From the NCBI GenBank assembly GCA_024336345.1, contig JANFOG010000005.1, forward strand, positions 2,542,001 to 2,606,000: DNA of 64,000 bases, read 5' to 3'. Positions 24,090 to 36,381 of the stretch are shown one piece after another. The notes under the pieces are model-generated. The model did no database searches and was not told where the DNA came from. It worked only from the letters and a program-made list of their open reading frames with translations. The stretch's first letter is position 1, and each line of letters starts with the position of its first letter. The position numbers and the translations under genes were made by a program. The DNA comes from Mariannaea sp. PMI_226 (lineage: Eukaryota > Ascomycota > Sordariomycetes > Hypocreales > Nectriaceae).

Positions 24090-25400
24090 GGGACTAGGCT
24101 AGATGTGACGGCGGACTCTCAGGTGAGAATCGATGGGGGAGGGGGGTAGAGAGGGGCTGACGAGACGAAATAAGAGGTGAGAAAGCAAAGAAACAGAGAA
24201 CACTAGGGCCAGTCAGGGGGGTGTGGGCAGATCTGAGTAGCGAAGGCAAAGGGACCCTCGTGGTGGCGCTAGGGCGGGAAGTTGGTCTGGCAGGGACACT
24301 TCTTGGAGACTTCGATTGGGGATGGGGTGGAGGGAACTGAACTGGGGAGTGTGTGATAGACCTGCAGCGTGTGCTGTGGTGCAGTAACTGGTGTGAGGGA
24401 CTGAGAGGCCGTGTGAGTGCCTCCTTGGACTAGAACCGTGAAGAGATGCAGTATACTGAAGAGTGCAGTGTAAGCTCAACCAAGCGGCCGCCTGTCGCGG
24501 AGCTGGCCCAATGGCCGGGGTCTGGGGACGGTTCTCAGGCTTTTGCCCAAGACAACGAGTGAGATGGGCCAGTGGAGCTTGAAACCACGGCACTGGATTG
24601 TACTTGTCTCTGGCTGGGGGCTGAGAAGACGGCCGAGCCTAGCGACTTTTTTTTTTGGCTTTTGGCAGCGAGGGGCGGATCGCCCACTACAACGTGGGTA
24701 ACGGCGTCGGGCAGCGTGGGCCAGAGGGAAAAGCCTCTTGTTGAAATACCGGAACCAGTTGATGGCGCTGAACTTTGTGTCGCGAATTGAATGCTTTTCG
24801 AGGTTTGAGATAGAGTTCTGGGTCTGAATTGCGGACCAACAACGAAACGGATAATTGAAGCCCGGGGGGGCGGGCAGCAATGCGCCACAAGAATGACGGG
24901 CAAAGACAAAACTCCTTGCTGCCGCGAACCCGGGCGGACGCGACTGAGAGCGTTGACTTTGAGCGTGGGGGATGGTGGGATGGCTCGGTGAGAGAGAAAG
25001 TAACCGAGCAACTGATGTGACAAAGCAAAGGAAAAGGCGGGCAAAGACTGATATATCAAAAGGGAGAGGAAGTCAGATTTCTTTGGCTGAAGTTGTGACT
25101 TCGGTCGGATAAGAGATCTGGAATCGAGCGGCAGTGGTGGCAATAAGGTTGAAAGTGGTGTTAGTTTGAGGGAGAAGGTGCGACACGCAAGTGTGTAGAG
25201 GACAGGGAAGGAAGGAGACGTTTCAAAGGCAGGAAAACAGGAGCCAAGGGGCAGGAAAGGGAAAGCAGGAGAGAAATTCGCAAGAGAGAAATGGAAAGGA
25301 AAGAAAGAAGGAGAAAAAAATTGAGCAAAGTATAGTGCAGTGCGGTACGGGCAGCAATTATGAGATCAGCAGTCACCCACCACCCATCCATCCCCAACTG
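24090..25400 (-). promoter_or_regulatory. Probable long 5' leader and promoter of nsdD
   Basis: On the minus strand this 1.3-kb region is C/T-rich, especially 25190-25330, and contains several ATG-started frames before the nsdD start. The longest is a 202-codon frame at 24535-25143 that shows no family resemblance. NsdD-type genes are known for long, regulated 5' untranslated regions, so leader plus core promoter is the simplest reading. The transcription start is not visible. Confidence 0.4.
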
Positions 25401-28400
25401 CCCATGGTGGATGGAGGATGGGGGATGTGGATGGGCAGCATCGCCTAGCTACTGGACCAAACTACACACCTGAGCCTGGAGAGGTACATGCTAGTGGTGT
25501 ACGTTCGACCACCAGCCAGCCCTGAAAGATACACCATGGACATCAAACTCGCATCCTATCCCATGTGTTGCGCCTCGCGCATGGAGCCAAGAGAGCCAGC
25601 GGCTCAGCATCAAGCCAGACCAGCAAGCAGCCCCCATCCATCCAGAACGAGCCCCGGCCGGGGTTTGGGCTCCCATCAGTCCAGTTCGGGGCGGCCTGAA
25701 TGAACATGGGTCAGCCGGCTCAAGGTATGAAATACCTGGAGGCACGTCATGAATCTTCCTCACCCTTCTTTGATTCTCCTTGTCACGATGACCACAGTCT
25801 TGAATTGTGCCTTTCAAGCCCCGACGAAATGTGAGGGGAGGAGCAGGAGTCCAGCTGTGATCAGCCAGCCGCACCTTGACTTTTTTGTTCAATGGCGTCG
25901 AGAGACCTGCGTTGTTCTATGCCGCTCTCTTCTCTTCTCGTTCATGAGTGGATAATCGCCTTCAGTGGGAGGCTGCGGCTGGCGGTACTCCCTATCCCTA
26001 CCAAAGGACAGGGGGCGTGAAGTTCGCTTCCAGCGGAACCTGGTAGGGATCCCCGGGGAGCCAGAGATGGTTGACAATTGTTGGGTGGGGAGAGTCGGGG
26101 GGGGGCAACAACAAGGATTGGTGGGAGCCAGCGAACAGATCAAGGAGTGTCAATCATGGTGAAATCGTGAACAAGGGCGCATCGATTTGCAAGGCTCATG
26201 ATCCTCGAGACCGAAACCAGTTGGCCCTTTTCCAACTAGTATTCCAAGATCCGAAGGGTGTCATCTCTCTACGGGCTGTCAGTTGTCTCCAATCTCGCCT
26301 CGCAAATCTACTCTCCACAAACCGACTCAAAGGAGCGGGGAGACGGAGTGAAGGTTGCGGCCACCAACCATACCTAGCGGGTGCGAATGCTGCGCCGATG
26401 GTAACGGCGACAAGGAGCGAGACATTTCGGGGGTGTTCATCAACATCACGGACGGATGTGAGAGCTCTGCACCGAGAGACAGGGCCCATGGCAGTCACCC
26501 GGTACAATAGCGTCTGGGCTTTGGAGATCTCCAATCTCAAGCACAAAAAAATGGTACGACTTGACTGGGATGCTTGAATCTGGAGGGGCCCACAACACTC
26601 TGACTGGACTGCCTGGAGCGAACACCAGCATCTTCCCGGACCACTCCCAATGGCACCCCGACTAGGAATCGACGATGTCGCTTTGGTCTGCTCCTATTAG
26701 GAGGGTGGCATCAGCTTCTGTGTGGTCATTTTTTTTTAGTACTGATCCTGTGTTTGGGGCTGCTCTTAGGCCTGTTGGACTAAGCATGTACGTCCTATTG
26801 AGTAGTGACAAAGCCACCCCCGTCAGGATTATTCGAAGGTTCGGAATGGGAATTAGGCAACTTAGTGTGCGGGCGGGATGGGATAGGGAGGAGATTAGAC
26901 TGGGGGAGCAAAATCGACCAGCCACGGCAGCGCTAGGCCAACGAGATGCAAAGGTCTTTGCTTTTGGCGCTGTTGCTGGGTCGTCTTGTGGCTGGTCCAA
27001 GTAAACCTTCCATCGGCAGTCTCACAGGGATGGGAGCTTTATCATCCGTTGGTCGGCGTCTCATCAACGTCCAGCATCACACCTCGATTCAGCACAGTAC
27101 AGACACACGCGCGCACACTAGCGCCACCCCCAGTCTACGCAACAAGATATTGTGAGGTAAAGGTGTCAACCCCAGGACTGAGTGGTCAAGAATTTGCTCG
27201 GAAGAATATCACCCTGCATTGACTGTATTCTACATTGAACATGGGAGAGGCAGACCGGTTAATGGAAAAAAGTCAATGATGGCATGGCGTAAACCAGTCG
27301 CACTCTCCAGGTTCTTGGCTGGTGTATCCGGAACCATGTGGTGGTACCCAAAGGCAGAATTATCGATGGTGCTTACCCATGGGTGGTGGACGATACGATG
27401 AGCGATGAAAGATGGGCGATGGGTTTTTCAGATTCGGGATGACCAACTCAAGATGAAAAATGCGGTACCACAGCCAGGTACGTCACCAGACTGTATGCGA
27501 AGAGCATCCAGTTGGCCCAGTCGGGAGCATGGTCCCAGCACTCTCAGGACAGGAGGCATCCTAGCTCTCCCAATTCCCTGTTCCCACACACCACCCTGTG
27601 GAGGGCAGGGATTGGAGACGGCCTCTATCCGCCACCACGCGAAGTCGAAGACGGCGCCGTTCTGGCGGGTGCCCAAGAGCCCAGATGGCCCGTCGACCTA
27701 ATCTCGCCCAGATCAGACACGCAGTCGATTAGTGCGCGGCTTGGTGTCCTTTCATCGGACATGGAGGCAAACTGCCTAAAACGGCATAATCCGCAATAAA
27801 GTAGGGGGGGTCTCTTTCTGGTGGACGTCTGACCTGGTCGCGGGATTCTCCGTGAAAACTGAGGAGCATTGTTTTTCGTACAAAAACTACGAGGAACCTA
27901 TGGAGCTTAGTCACAGTCACAGTGCTAGGCATTCCTCACCGTGCCATTGCTGGATCGAAGTGTGGATGAAACGCTGTGTTCACGTCTTCATCATAATTCA
28001 ACCATGAGTGACGCCGTCGACGTCGGCCCCCCTCTTTTGACCACCGTCGATCGACGATGGCTACCGAGATGAGATGCAAATGCACATCTTATTGCCACGA
28101 CCAAATACTACAGCGAACTGGAAATTGATGGTCAATTGTTGGTAGCGAACCAGGATGTGGTTCAACATGGAGTAGTTCACCGATGATCTGGTGATGGCTT
28201 CTATTGACCTTCCCCTCTGGACACAATATCCCAGCAAGCACCTGATACCATTACACATCTCTAAACATTCCGACCGCCGGTTGCTTGTCTGCTAAGGGCT
28301 GTCATTGACGCACTCGTTCACCAAGTATGCCGAAAATGTCAACACCACATCAAATTTACGCTCCCTTTCATTGCCTCTCTCGATACAATAGGTGGTCAGT

Positions 28401-31400
28401 CTAGGGAGTTGGCCGCCGACGAGAAATGAATTATTGACAAATTAGATGATCTTTCGGCTTCAGGGACCACATTTTCGGGGCGCTTGAGAGGCTTTATGCT
28501 CCTTATTCAGCCTCGACCTATCATGGTCCTAGGATGACCCTAGCGGTTCATCGCTGGTCCCAATCTCCGTCGAAGAAACCATCCCACTGAGCGGCTTCCA
28601 GAATGCGATGGCCCGCAATTTCACCAGCGGTCGCGGAATCCTCAAGGCTTGGTGTCCTGGCTAGTCCGTTCGGCCAAGAGGCCCTTCAAGCCCCTACTGT
28701 TATTAATTACGCTGTGCAGGATGGAAGCGAAGGGCAATAGAAGCACCAACCCTCGCGTTCACTGAACGTAGTTCGTACGCCGCAATACTAGCTTTGGCCC
28801 TAACCAGGTCTATCGAATCAATCACCTGGTGTGTCTTTGCGGGCGCGATATGTCATTCTCTTCATTGCTTTCTCCGGGCCATACTGGTTACAGGACGTCG
28901 CCACGTAGCAGGTTGTGGCTGGAGGAAGATTGAGCACCAAAGTCACCGTCCCATTTATTTATCACTTTCGGCCTCTCAAGGTTCAGTGCCATTGGCACTC
29001 ATCAAACACTCTCTTGAATCAGGCTGATGAAGAGAAAATACGCCATTGGCAATGGGAAGACGAGACTGCTCCATTACTAGGGTACCTTGCTAGCAAGGCC
29101 TTTCTACCGCTGTTCCGTGCCAGCCACTGTCCAGTTCCAATCGCCTGGAAACTGGATGCGCTTGTTGGGGTCCCTCGTGAGTCTAGTGAGGGTGACAAGG
29201 GAACGAGACGGGCCAGGTCATCACCCACTCCTGACAAGGCCATGAGACCTCTACCATCCAAGTAATGGGCCTATGTAGTTTTGTGAACGGAGGACGAAGT
29301 GCGGTAGACTCTCTATCAGGAACTTTGTCTATGTCTGGCAACTCATTTGTAGTAGCACCTGAAAGATCCAAAAGGCATCTTCAATGAACAGATCTCAGAC
29401 CATTTGTGAGGGCAACGGTCGAAACCGCCCTCTGTGCCATGACTAGCTTTACCATGAGCGACAGCCTAGCCCCTCCGCATGCGAACGGGCCTCAATCCTT
29501 TTCGTACGCATAATATATTCAGTGCTCTTGACCATTAGAATGAAAGAATGGCTATCATGCATGGCTTGTCTGCCTAGAGTTTATCTCTCCTCGTATGTAC
29601 CTACAAGCAGGTTGCCAGGACTTGCAAATTTCCTGCTCGGAGCGATGGGTTGGATGCTCCAAGGACCTAGCGGTGCATGCTGTTCATCTCGAGGAGCAGG
29701 CAAATCTTACACGCGAGCCAAGCCTGGAAACGTCGCTCAGAAGTGACTATGCCTTTGAAACTCAAAGTGTCACAGTTGTTGCACCAACACCATAGTTAAA
29801 GTTACGATAATACATGATGGGGGGTTTGCTCGTCGACGGGTAAACATGGGTGACATTCAGTTATCTTCCTTGTACGCTTGTATTCAACTTTGGCATTTGC
29901 TCATGTCACGAAGCTAATGATACCACGGCACGAGTCGGAGAATTGTGCCATTTCCAATCTTAGTCTTATGTAAATGGACTGGTGGCACTCCCGCTAATTC
30001 TGGGTTGGTAACTATTAGGACAGGTATTTGGTTCTCCGGTTATGGTTACTTGCCCCCCTTCAAAATTGGGTTGTTTGGCTTCATTCTATGTTTCTTACCC
30101 TCACCCTCATCTGGAGTATATTAGTGGTCACTGGAGAAGTCGGAAGCTGCTGGTGATTGCAACCCTGGTCCTTTTTTTTCTTGTTTTCTTTTGTTTTTCT
30201 TTTTTTTCATGTTCGGCAAGTCGTCAATGTAGACGATTTCCTCGAACGATGTCAGTACTTTGGGTGCCGGTCCGGCCTGGATGAGAAATGGATTTCGTAG
30301 TCCGGAGCCCGCCTGCTCGGGCATCTTGCTAGCAATAACCCGAATGTCATACGGTTTTGTTTTCTGGGGACCCCGTTTCGCCATCCTCCAGGCCGGGCCA
30401 TCCCCGAGTGAAGGCGGAAAAGAAAGGGAAAGAATTATTATTCTTGTTATACGTACTGTATCTGTATGTCAACTCCGTACCATTCAGGGTATCGTATCCA
30501 CTCACGATCCGGTGCCAGTCGTCGTGCCGCGATGCTGCTGCAGGTAATGCTTGCTCTACCGCGCTCCAGACAGCCAACCCCCTGTCCAACATGGGCGGAG
30601 AATATGGCTGTTCTTTGAAGCAAAGGGAAAAATTATTGCTGCGGGACAAGCACGACACGGTAGCCATGGGGAGCCCCAGAAGCACTCGGCTGCGCAGAAA
30701 ACAAGATTGCCGGTCGGCGGTTTTTTTTTTCTTCTTGTTCTTCTTCTCGTTCCTGTCACTGTTCGCGTGCCGCGCGACTTTACGTCCAAACCTCAGCTAA
30801 TACGAGAAATACTCGGCTGGGTGCGTGTGCGTGTGTGCGGGTGTCATGACGCACTTGGCAAAAACGGATGGATGATGGATGATGGATGATGAATGGCCCT
30901 ACGACATCGTGCTTGCTTGTGTCCCCTCCATCCTTTGCACCCCTCTTACGAATTTCTTGTGAACAGACAGCACGTCCATGTACCTCTGGGATGCGGTGTG
31001 GCACATCCCATTCTGCGCTGTGTCATTGTGCTCCTTGAGATGGGTATGTAGGTAGGAAGCTGTCATCAACGGCTTTTCCACCTCGGCCCGCATCTCACTC
31101 CTTCATTGTTCTTATTGGAGCTGCATGTGTGTACGTGTGCGCATGCGACAAATTAATCCTACATTTTCTTTCTTATGTTAACTACTAGAAAACAGAATCA
31201 TGAGCGATCACACAGCCCCCCTCCTGGTTTTGTTTTGGGGGGCCATGTCTTCACCTGAAATATGTAGCTTGTTTTTTTCTCCTGACGGGATGTCACTCCA
31301 TGCTCATTCTCATATCAAAAACTCGATGTTGGTGAAGCCTTGCCCACTTGGCTCGTTCAAAATCGGACCCCTGAAGACCCATTAGTCGGTCATTTTTACT

Positions 31401-33210
31401 AAAAGAAACGGGGGGGGAAAGGAATCGGAGCCGCTCCTTCAGATGGGGACTACCAGGCCTGTAGGACAGGCTGATAAACAGCCAGGATGACTGATTATCA
31501 ACAGACAGATCACATCTTCTCAAATGGAAATTGCCTCGGCAGTCAGGAACGAGAAACCACGCCATGGGGGGGGCAACTTTGTTTTTTCGAGAATACCCCC
31601 CTCGCTTGTCAAATCTGGCCGGACATAGACTACGACATCCGGGAATAGAAAGGCGGTTGCTAAGTAGGGGAGCGAGCTTTATCACCAACAGATGACAACA
31701 AACATGCGCAAATGTCGTCTCGTCATGGGGGTGTCAACTGTCAACCCGAACAAAAGAAGACCACAATATGTACTGATACTTACACTTGGCTGAGTCTCCC
31801 CCATTCTCGGGTCTTTTTTACCAGGGAATCCCTCCCCATGTCAACCTCTGTGTCAAATAGAGTCCGCTCCAAATGGAGAGAGAGCCTGCTTACTCTCCAG
31901 CCATGAAGATTCAGGAGACCACAACTAAGATGAGACATTGCAATGACATCTTCGACTGCATTCGGCTATTGAGATTGCAGATGTGTGGCCAATCTCAACC
32001 CAACCCAACCCCCCCCCCCCTCCCTCTCTCCTTTCACCCACTAAACATTATCTCTTCTCGGTGGCTGGCCATGCCTTGCCTCGAAGGAACCTGGTGTACT
32101 GTGGCAATTAAATTAAATATACAATAATATTGTTACCCAAGAGGGCTAGGGAACGTTCAAACGACTAACGTACTCACGAAAATTAGAGGAGAGCTAGAAG
32201 CTGTCTTGGAAGCGCAGATCGAGTCAAGCAACTAATTAGCGCAGAGGCCAGTCAGTGCTTAGTGGCATTTGAGCACGAGGGGGAGAAAGGATGTTAAAAG
32301 CCCCGATATAAATGGAAATGAGGTTCCCCACGGCATAATAGCGTGCTTCAATTGAGCCCGCGATGCCACAGTCCATCTCCGATTGTGTTCTCAAAACTAC
32401 CAATTTGATCTAAGCTCCGATTTTAGGGCGGTCTCTACCTCGAGGGATCTTCCCAGCGCGGAATGAGCGATGTGAACAGATGGGATCATGAGTTCTCCAT
32501 GATGCGGCGTCTAACGCGCACGGTTGGACAACAACTGACTTAGCAGAAGGGGGTGTGCGTGGTCGTTTTCTGCATTGTTTTGGACAGATCCCCATGTTGT
32601 GACGCTACAGCTAGGTATCTACTACAATAACGTTGGTTCCGCAAGCGCGTGCGTACCTGTTAAGAGTAACCATTCAACGATAACCAACAGACTGGGAAAA
32701 CTCCCGATTCAGCGCCAGGTCATCCCAGGGCATTGACTATGGAAAAGGGAAGGGATGGGGGAAAGGGGGTGGAGTGTGAGGAGATGAAGTGAATGGATGA
32801 ATGTTATGGCAACAAGAATTATACCTCGGGGGAGTCCTTAGGGGATCCAGTGTTTCTCAGAGTTGGTGGGAATCGCCCCAGTTTCGAAAGGTTCTTATTC
32901 TTTTTCCTTGCTGCAATTGCTATGGACGGCGCCCCCGACGGAGTCGATGCGACAAGACTAGACCGGGCTTCCCCTGCGACGGAGGCTTGCGAGGTGGTCT
33001 GATTGTCGATCGCATCGTGCAACTCAATGCGCTCACGGAGGCTATGGTTGGTAGCATAAAGCGGTAAGGGGTGGAGGTGGGGGGGGTTAGAAGAGATATT
33101 CTTCAGCCCTTTGCTTTGATCATATCGACTGAAAATAAGCAGGGAGGGGAGAAAAAAGAGGATGAGGGCGCGTGTCACCACCGACCGGGCCCGGCAACGC
33201 CCGGATCGGG

Positions 33211-33216
33211 GTTGTT

Positions 33217-33247
<31 letters not shown>

Positions 33248-33249
33248 AT
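33211..33249. repeat. TTG/CTG triplet microsatellite
   Basis: Short TTG repeats run into about seven CTG units. No convincing gene overlaps it. Confidence 0.85.
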
Positions 33250-34337
33250 AATGATGCTGACGATGACAATGAGCCTGTGAGTTGTGCGCGACAGTAACAC
33301 CAGGAATGCATTGGCAAAAGGCCCCCCATCAATGATCAAATTATTATCAAGCACTATCACTGCAGCCACCACCTGGGAGGAGCCACCAAAATCATCCCAG
33401 CGCACCCATCAGTCAATAGCCATCGTTGCACCGTCACATCGTCGGAGCTGACAACCCACCGGTTCAGAACTGACCGACTATTCAAGAAAGAATGGTGTAC
33501 GGACGTACGTGCATAGATACTAGAACCCAACCACAAAAAAAAAAGAATGATGGTCATAAAAGAAAAGGGAGTCGTAATAATTGTGGCGGGATAGGTAGCA
33601 TTCAAGGAATTAGGTAGCCGGGGGTGAAGGCCGGGACGCCTCCGGAGGGATACGGAGCCAAAGCCCCATGGGACGCGGAGGCCGGCGGTGGAAAGGGACA
33701 GATGGAGGGGAGGGTGTGCGTGGAGCACAATCCGTGAAGCCCCCCGCGCATGCCACTTTTTGCTGTATCCTTTGTGGTTGTGTATTCTGTATTCATACGA
33801 TGGGGCGGATGGGTGGATGTGTGGATGGGTGGATATGTGTGCAATTGAAATATGCGACCATGTCTTTGGTCGTTGGTGGTCGATTTTGGATCGTCATGTT
33901 GTGTGGCGGGATGACTTCCGTAGCACAGCCAACTCAGCAACTCTTGTCACAATATCACCCATCGCCTTGTCCGTTGTGTCTTCCGATAGCCCAACCCGGG
34001 ATCGGTAGTGCTGGTTCCGTTTCTAGGCGTTGGTACCGCGATATTTACAAACAAGACAAACCGAATTCCGGCACCACAAAGTAGACATGTATTTGCTAGC
34101 CATCATGAAGGCAAGCTAAAGCCAGCAAACAAATAATTAGCAAACATGGTGGGTGTTGTTGGCGTTGCCTTCTGCATCAGATAGTCTGTCGCGCTGCGTC
34201 CATTTGGAGGAGTTGCACGACACAGGCGGACGAGTCAAAACAACTTCCCAAACAATAACGGCAAAGTCTGGCACCTACGTTGATTTGCTGGCTCTGGGTT
34301 GGATCGGAGGGTCGGTTGTGTGTACTAGGAGCGCATG

Positions 34338-34364
34338 ACTGACTGACTGACTGGCTGAGTGACT
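34338..34364. repeat. GACT tetranucleotide repeat
   Basis: About four tandem GACT units followed by degenerate copies, in the 21-kb region without recognisable genes. Confidence 0.8.
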
Positions 34365-34565
34365 GGTAGCTTCGATTTCAGTTCCACCATGTTGTTGTAC
34401 CTTACTACAAGTTACTCACTTGTAAGGCATGGAGATGCAGGAGACTTGCTGATCTGCTACTAATTATACCACCCGGCGATGCACACAGTCTCTAAGCCGA
34501 AAGATGGAGGGTACTGTGTTGGTATATTTGTCAAATGATACAGATAAAAAGTCTCTACACAACTG

Positions 34566-34592
34566 ACACCGCCGCCACCACCACCACCACCA
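34566..34592. repeat. ACC triplet microsatellite
   Basis: About eight ACC-type units (GCC at the edge), not part of any recognised coding sequence. Confidence 0.85.
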
Positions 34593-35144
34593 ACTTGGAT
34601 GCTGGACAACACAGCAGCAAATAACCAGCCATGCGTGCATGCGGCGTGTAACACACGGCAAAGCTGATTCACGCGAGCAATAAGTAGATTGGCAATCGTG
34701 CAGGTTTTCTGCGGACAAACGGGAGGAAATACCATGCTTTGCTACCATTGTACGTGCTTTGCGAGGGACCGACTCAAGCGCGCCCTCAAGGGTGCATCGG
34801 TTAGCATCGTAATCACTGCCAACAAGGTAGGTAATCAATGTATGCCAGTCTGTCTAGTAGTACGTTGCCGTCGCAAGGAGCCGAACAAGGGGCCAATCCT
34901 CAGGCCATCAAAAGAAACTTTATCGAACGTTTAAAGTAGGGGAGTGGGTTTTGCTTCCTTTTTTCTCTCTTTTTTTGCTTGCTTCTTTGATTTTCTTTTC
35001 TTTTTCTTTCCTTTTTCATCGTCCTCGCCGTAAATCGTACACAGACGGACGTCACTGTGCTGCGTGCGTGCAGCTTGCAGGCGATTTCTTTTCTTCGCGC
35101 CCATAGCACACCCTTGTGGAGGTGTGTACCGACAGGGAGTTGGA

Positions 35145-35178
35145 TATTATCATTATTATCATTATTATTATTATTATT
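35145..35178. repeat. ATT triplet microsatellite
   Basis: Imperfect ATT/ATC repeat of about eleven units. A CGG repeat lies 120 bp further on. Confidence 0.85.
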
Positions 35179-35298
35179 CTGTTTGATTACTATTGGTTTT
35201 CTTGGCCATAAGCCTTGGCAGTTCCTCTATGTTCTCCGAACTAAGAGGACCTTTCCCGTAACGAATGATCGAGTTTTTTTTCTTTTTTTTTCTCCATG

Positions 35299-35320
35299 GG
35301 CGGCGGCGGCGGCGGCGGCG
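35299..35320. repeat. CGG triplet microsatellite
   Basis: Seven tandem CGG units right after a T-rich tract. Confidence 0.85.
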
Positions 35321-36303
35321 ATAATGGTCTATTACGGAGTAGAGCCTTCTGGCGAGAGGGAGCTCCCCCCTCATTTCATTTTCTCCACGAAAACTAACCC
35401 ATCATTAACCAGCCCGTCTTAGTAGTTAGTGGCAAGTCGGGGGGGCCCCGCCTCCGGGACTACACGTGGTGGCCTCAAGATGCAGGGCGGCGGACGAACT
35501 GCATCTAGAATCCCACCAAGCCTCGATCCCCATTCCCGTTTTGAACAACCAGTCCCGCCCCAATCTCGCAGGGTCCCGGGCCGCCGTGACTCGTGAGGGA
35601 CGCGCGCTTGGGATGGGATCGATCGATTTTCTCCGTGCGAAAGAAAAAAAAAAAAGAGAGAGAAATGAAAGAAAAAAACGGGCAAGTGGGAGAGCGCAAG
35701 CAGTATCATGATAACTGATGGACATGGATAATTCTCTGTTGCCCCCTGAGTCAGTCAGAACGAGGTGGCTGAACAGATGAATAGCTGCAATCGCCTCTCC
35801 TGTTTTATATTGATGCATTGAGTGAGAGCAACCCAGTTAGGGCTCGTCTCTGTTGTTGCTCCCTGCCGAAATCATGTTCGTCAAGCAGCAGCAACAACTC
35901 TGAAGCTGAGAAACTTGAAATCAGCACTTAATATCGGCCACCCAAATACAAAACTGCCCCGTACTTGGTATCTCATGCATAAAACCTGCTTCATTAGCAC
36001 CATGCGTGAAAGCGCTCGTCAAGCACTTTTCCTCCACTCGTCCTCCTATCGCTGATGGCTTCCCTTTGGTAGATCCACCCAGCAAGCACAGCTTTCAACG
36101 AGAACAGTGCCCGAGGTAAAGCTCTTCTTCGTAATTATCGAACCATTTTTAGAGGCAGCACAGATTAGTACAACAATTACCTAGGCGCCTTTGACCCGTA
36201 AGAGGTAGCTACAGCTAGTGTCCCAAGGTTAGTACATAGTATACAGTATCTAAGGTAGGTAACTGTCAAGCATTCGGCATGGGCCCAGTTTGATGCGAGC
36301 ATG

Positions 36304-36381
36304 TCCTACCTACCTACTATAGTACGCTTACCTACCTTACCTACCTAGGCACATAGTACCTTAACTGGCCTTCCTACCTAT
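36304..36381. repeat. CCTA-rich degenerate repeat
   Basis: Several clusters of CCTACCTA interspersed with TAGTAC motifs. A similar CCTA run occurs at 61741-61770, so the motif is a recurrent simple repeat of this genome. Confidence 0.75.
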
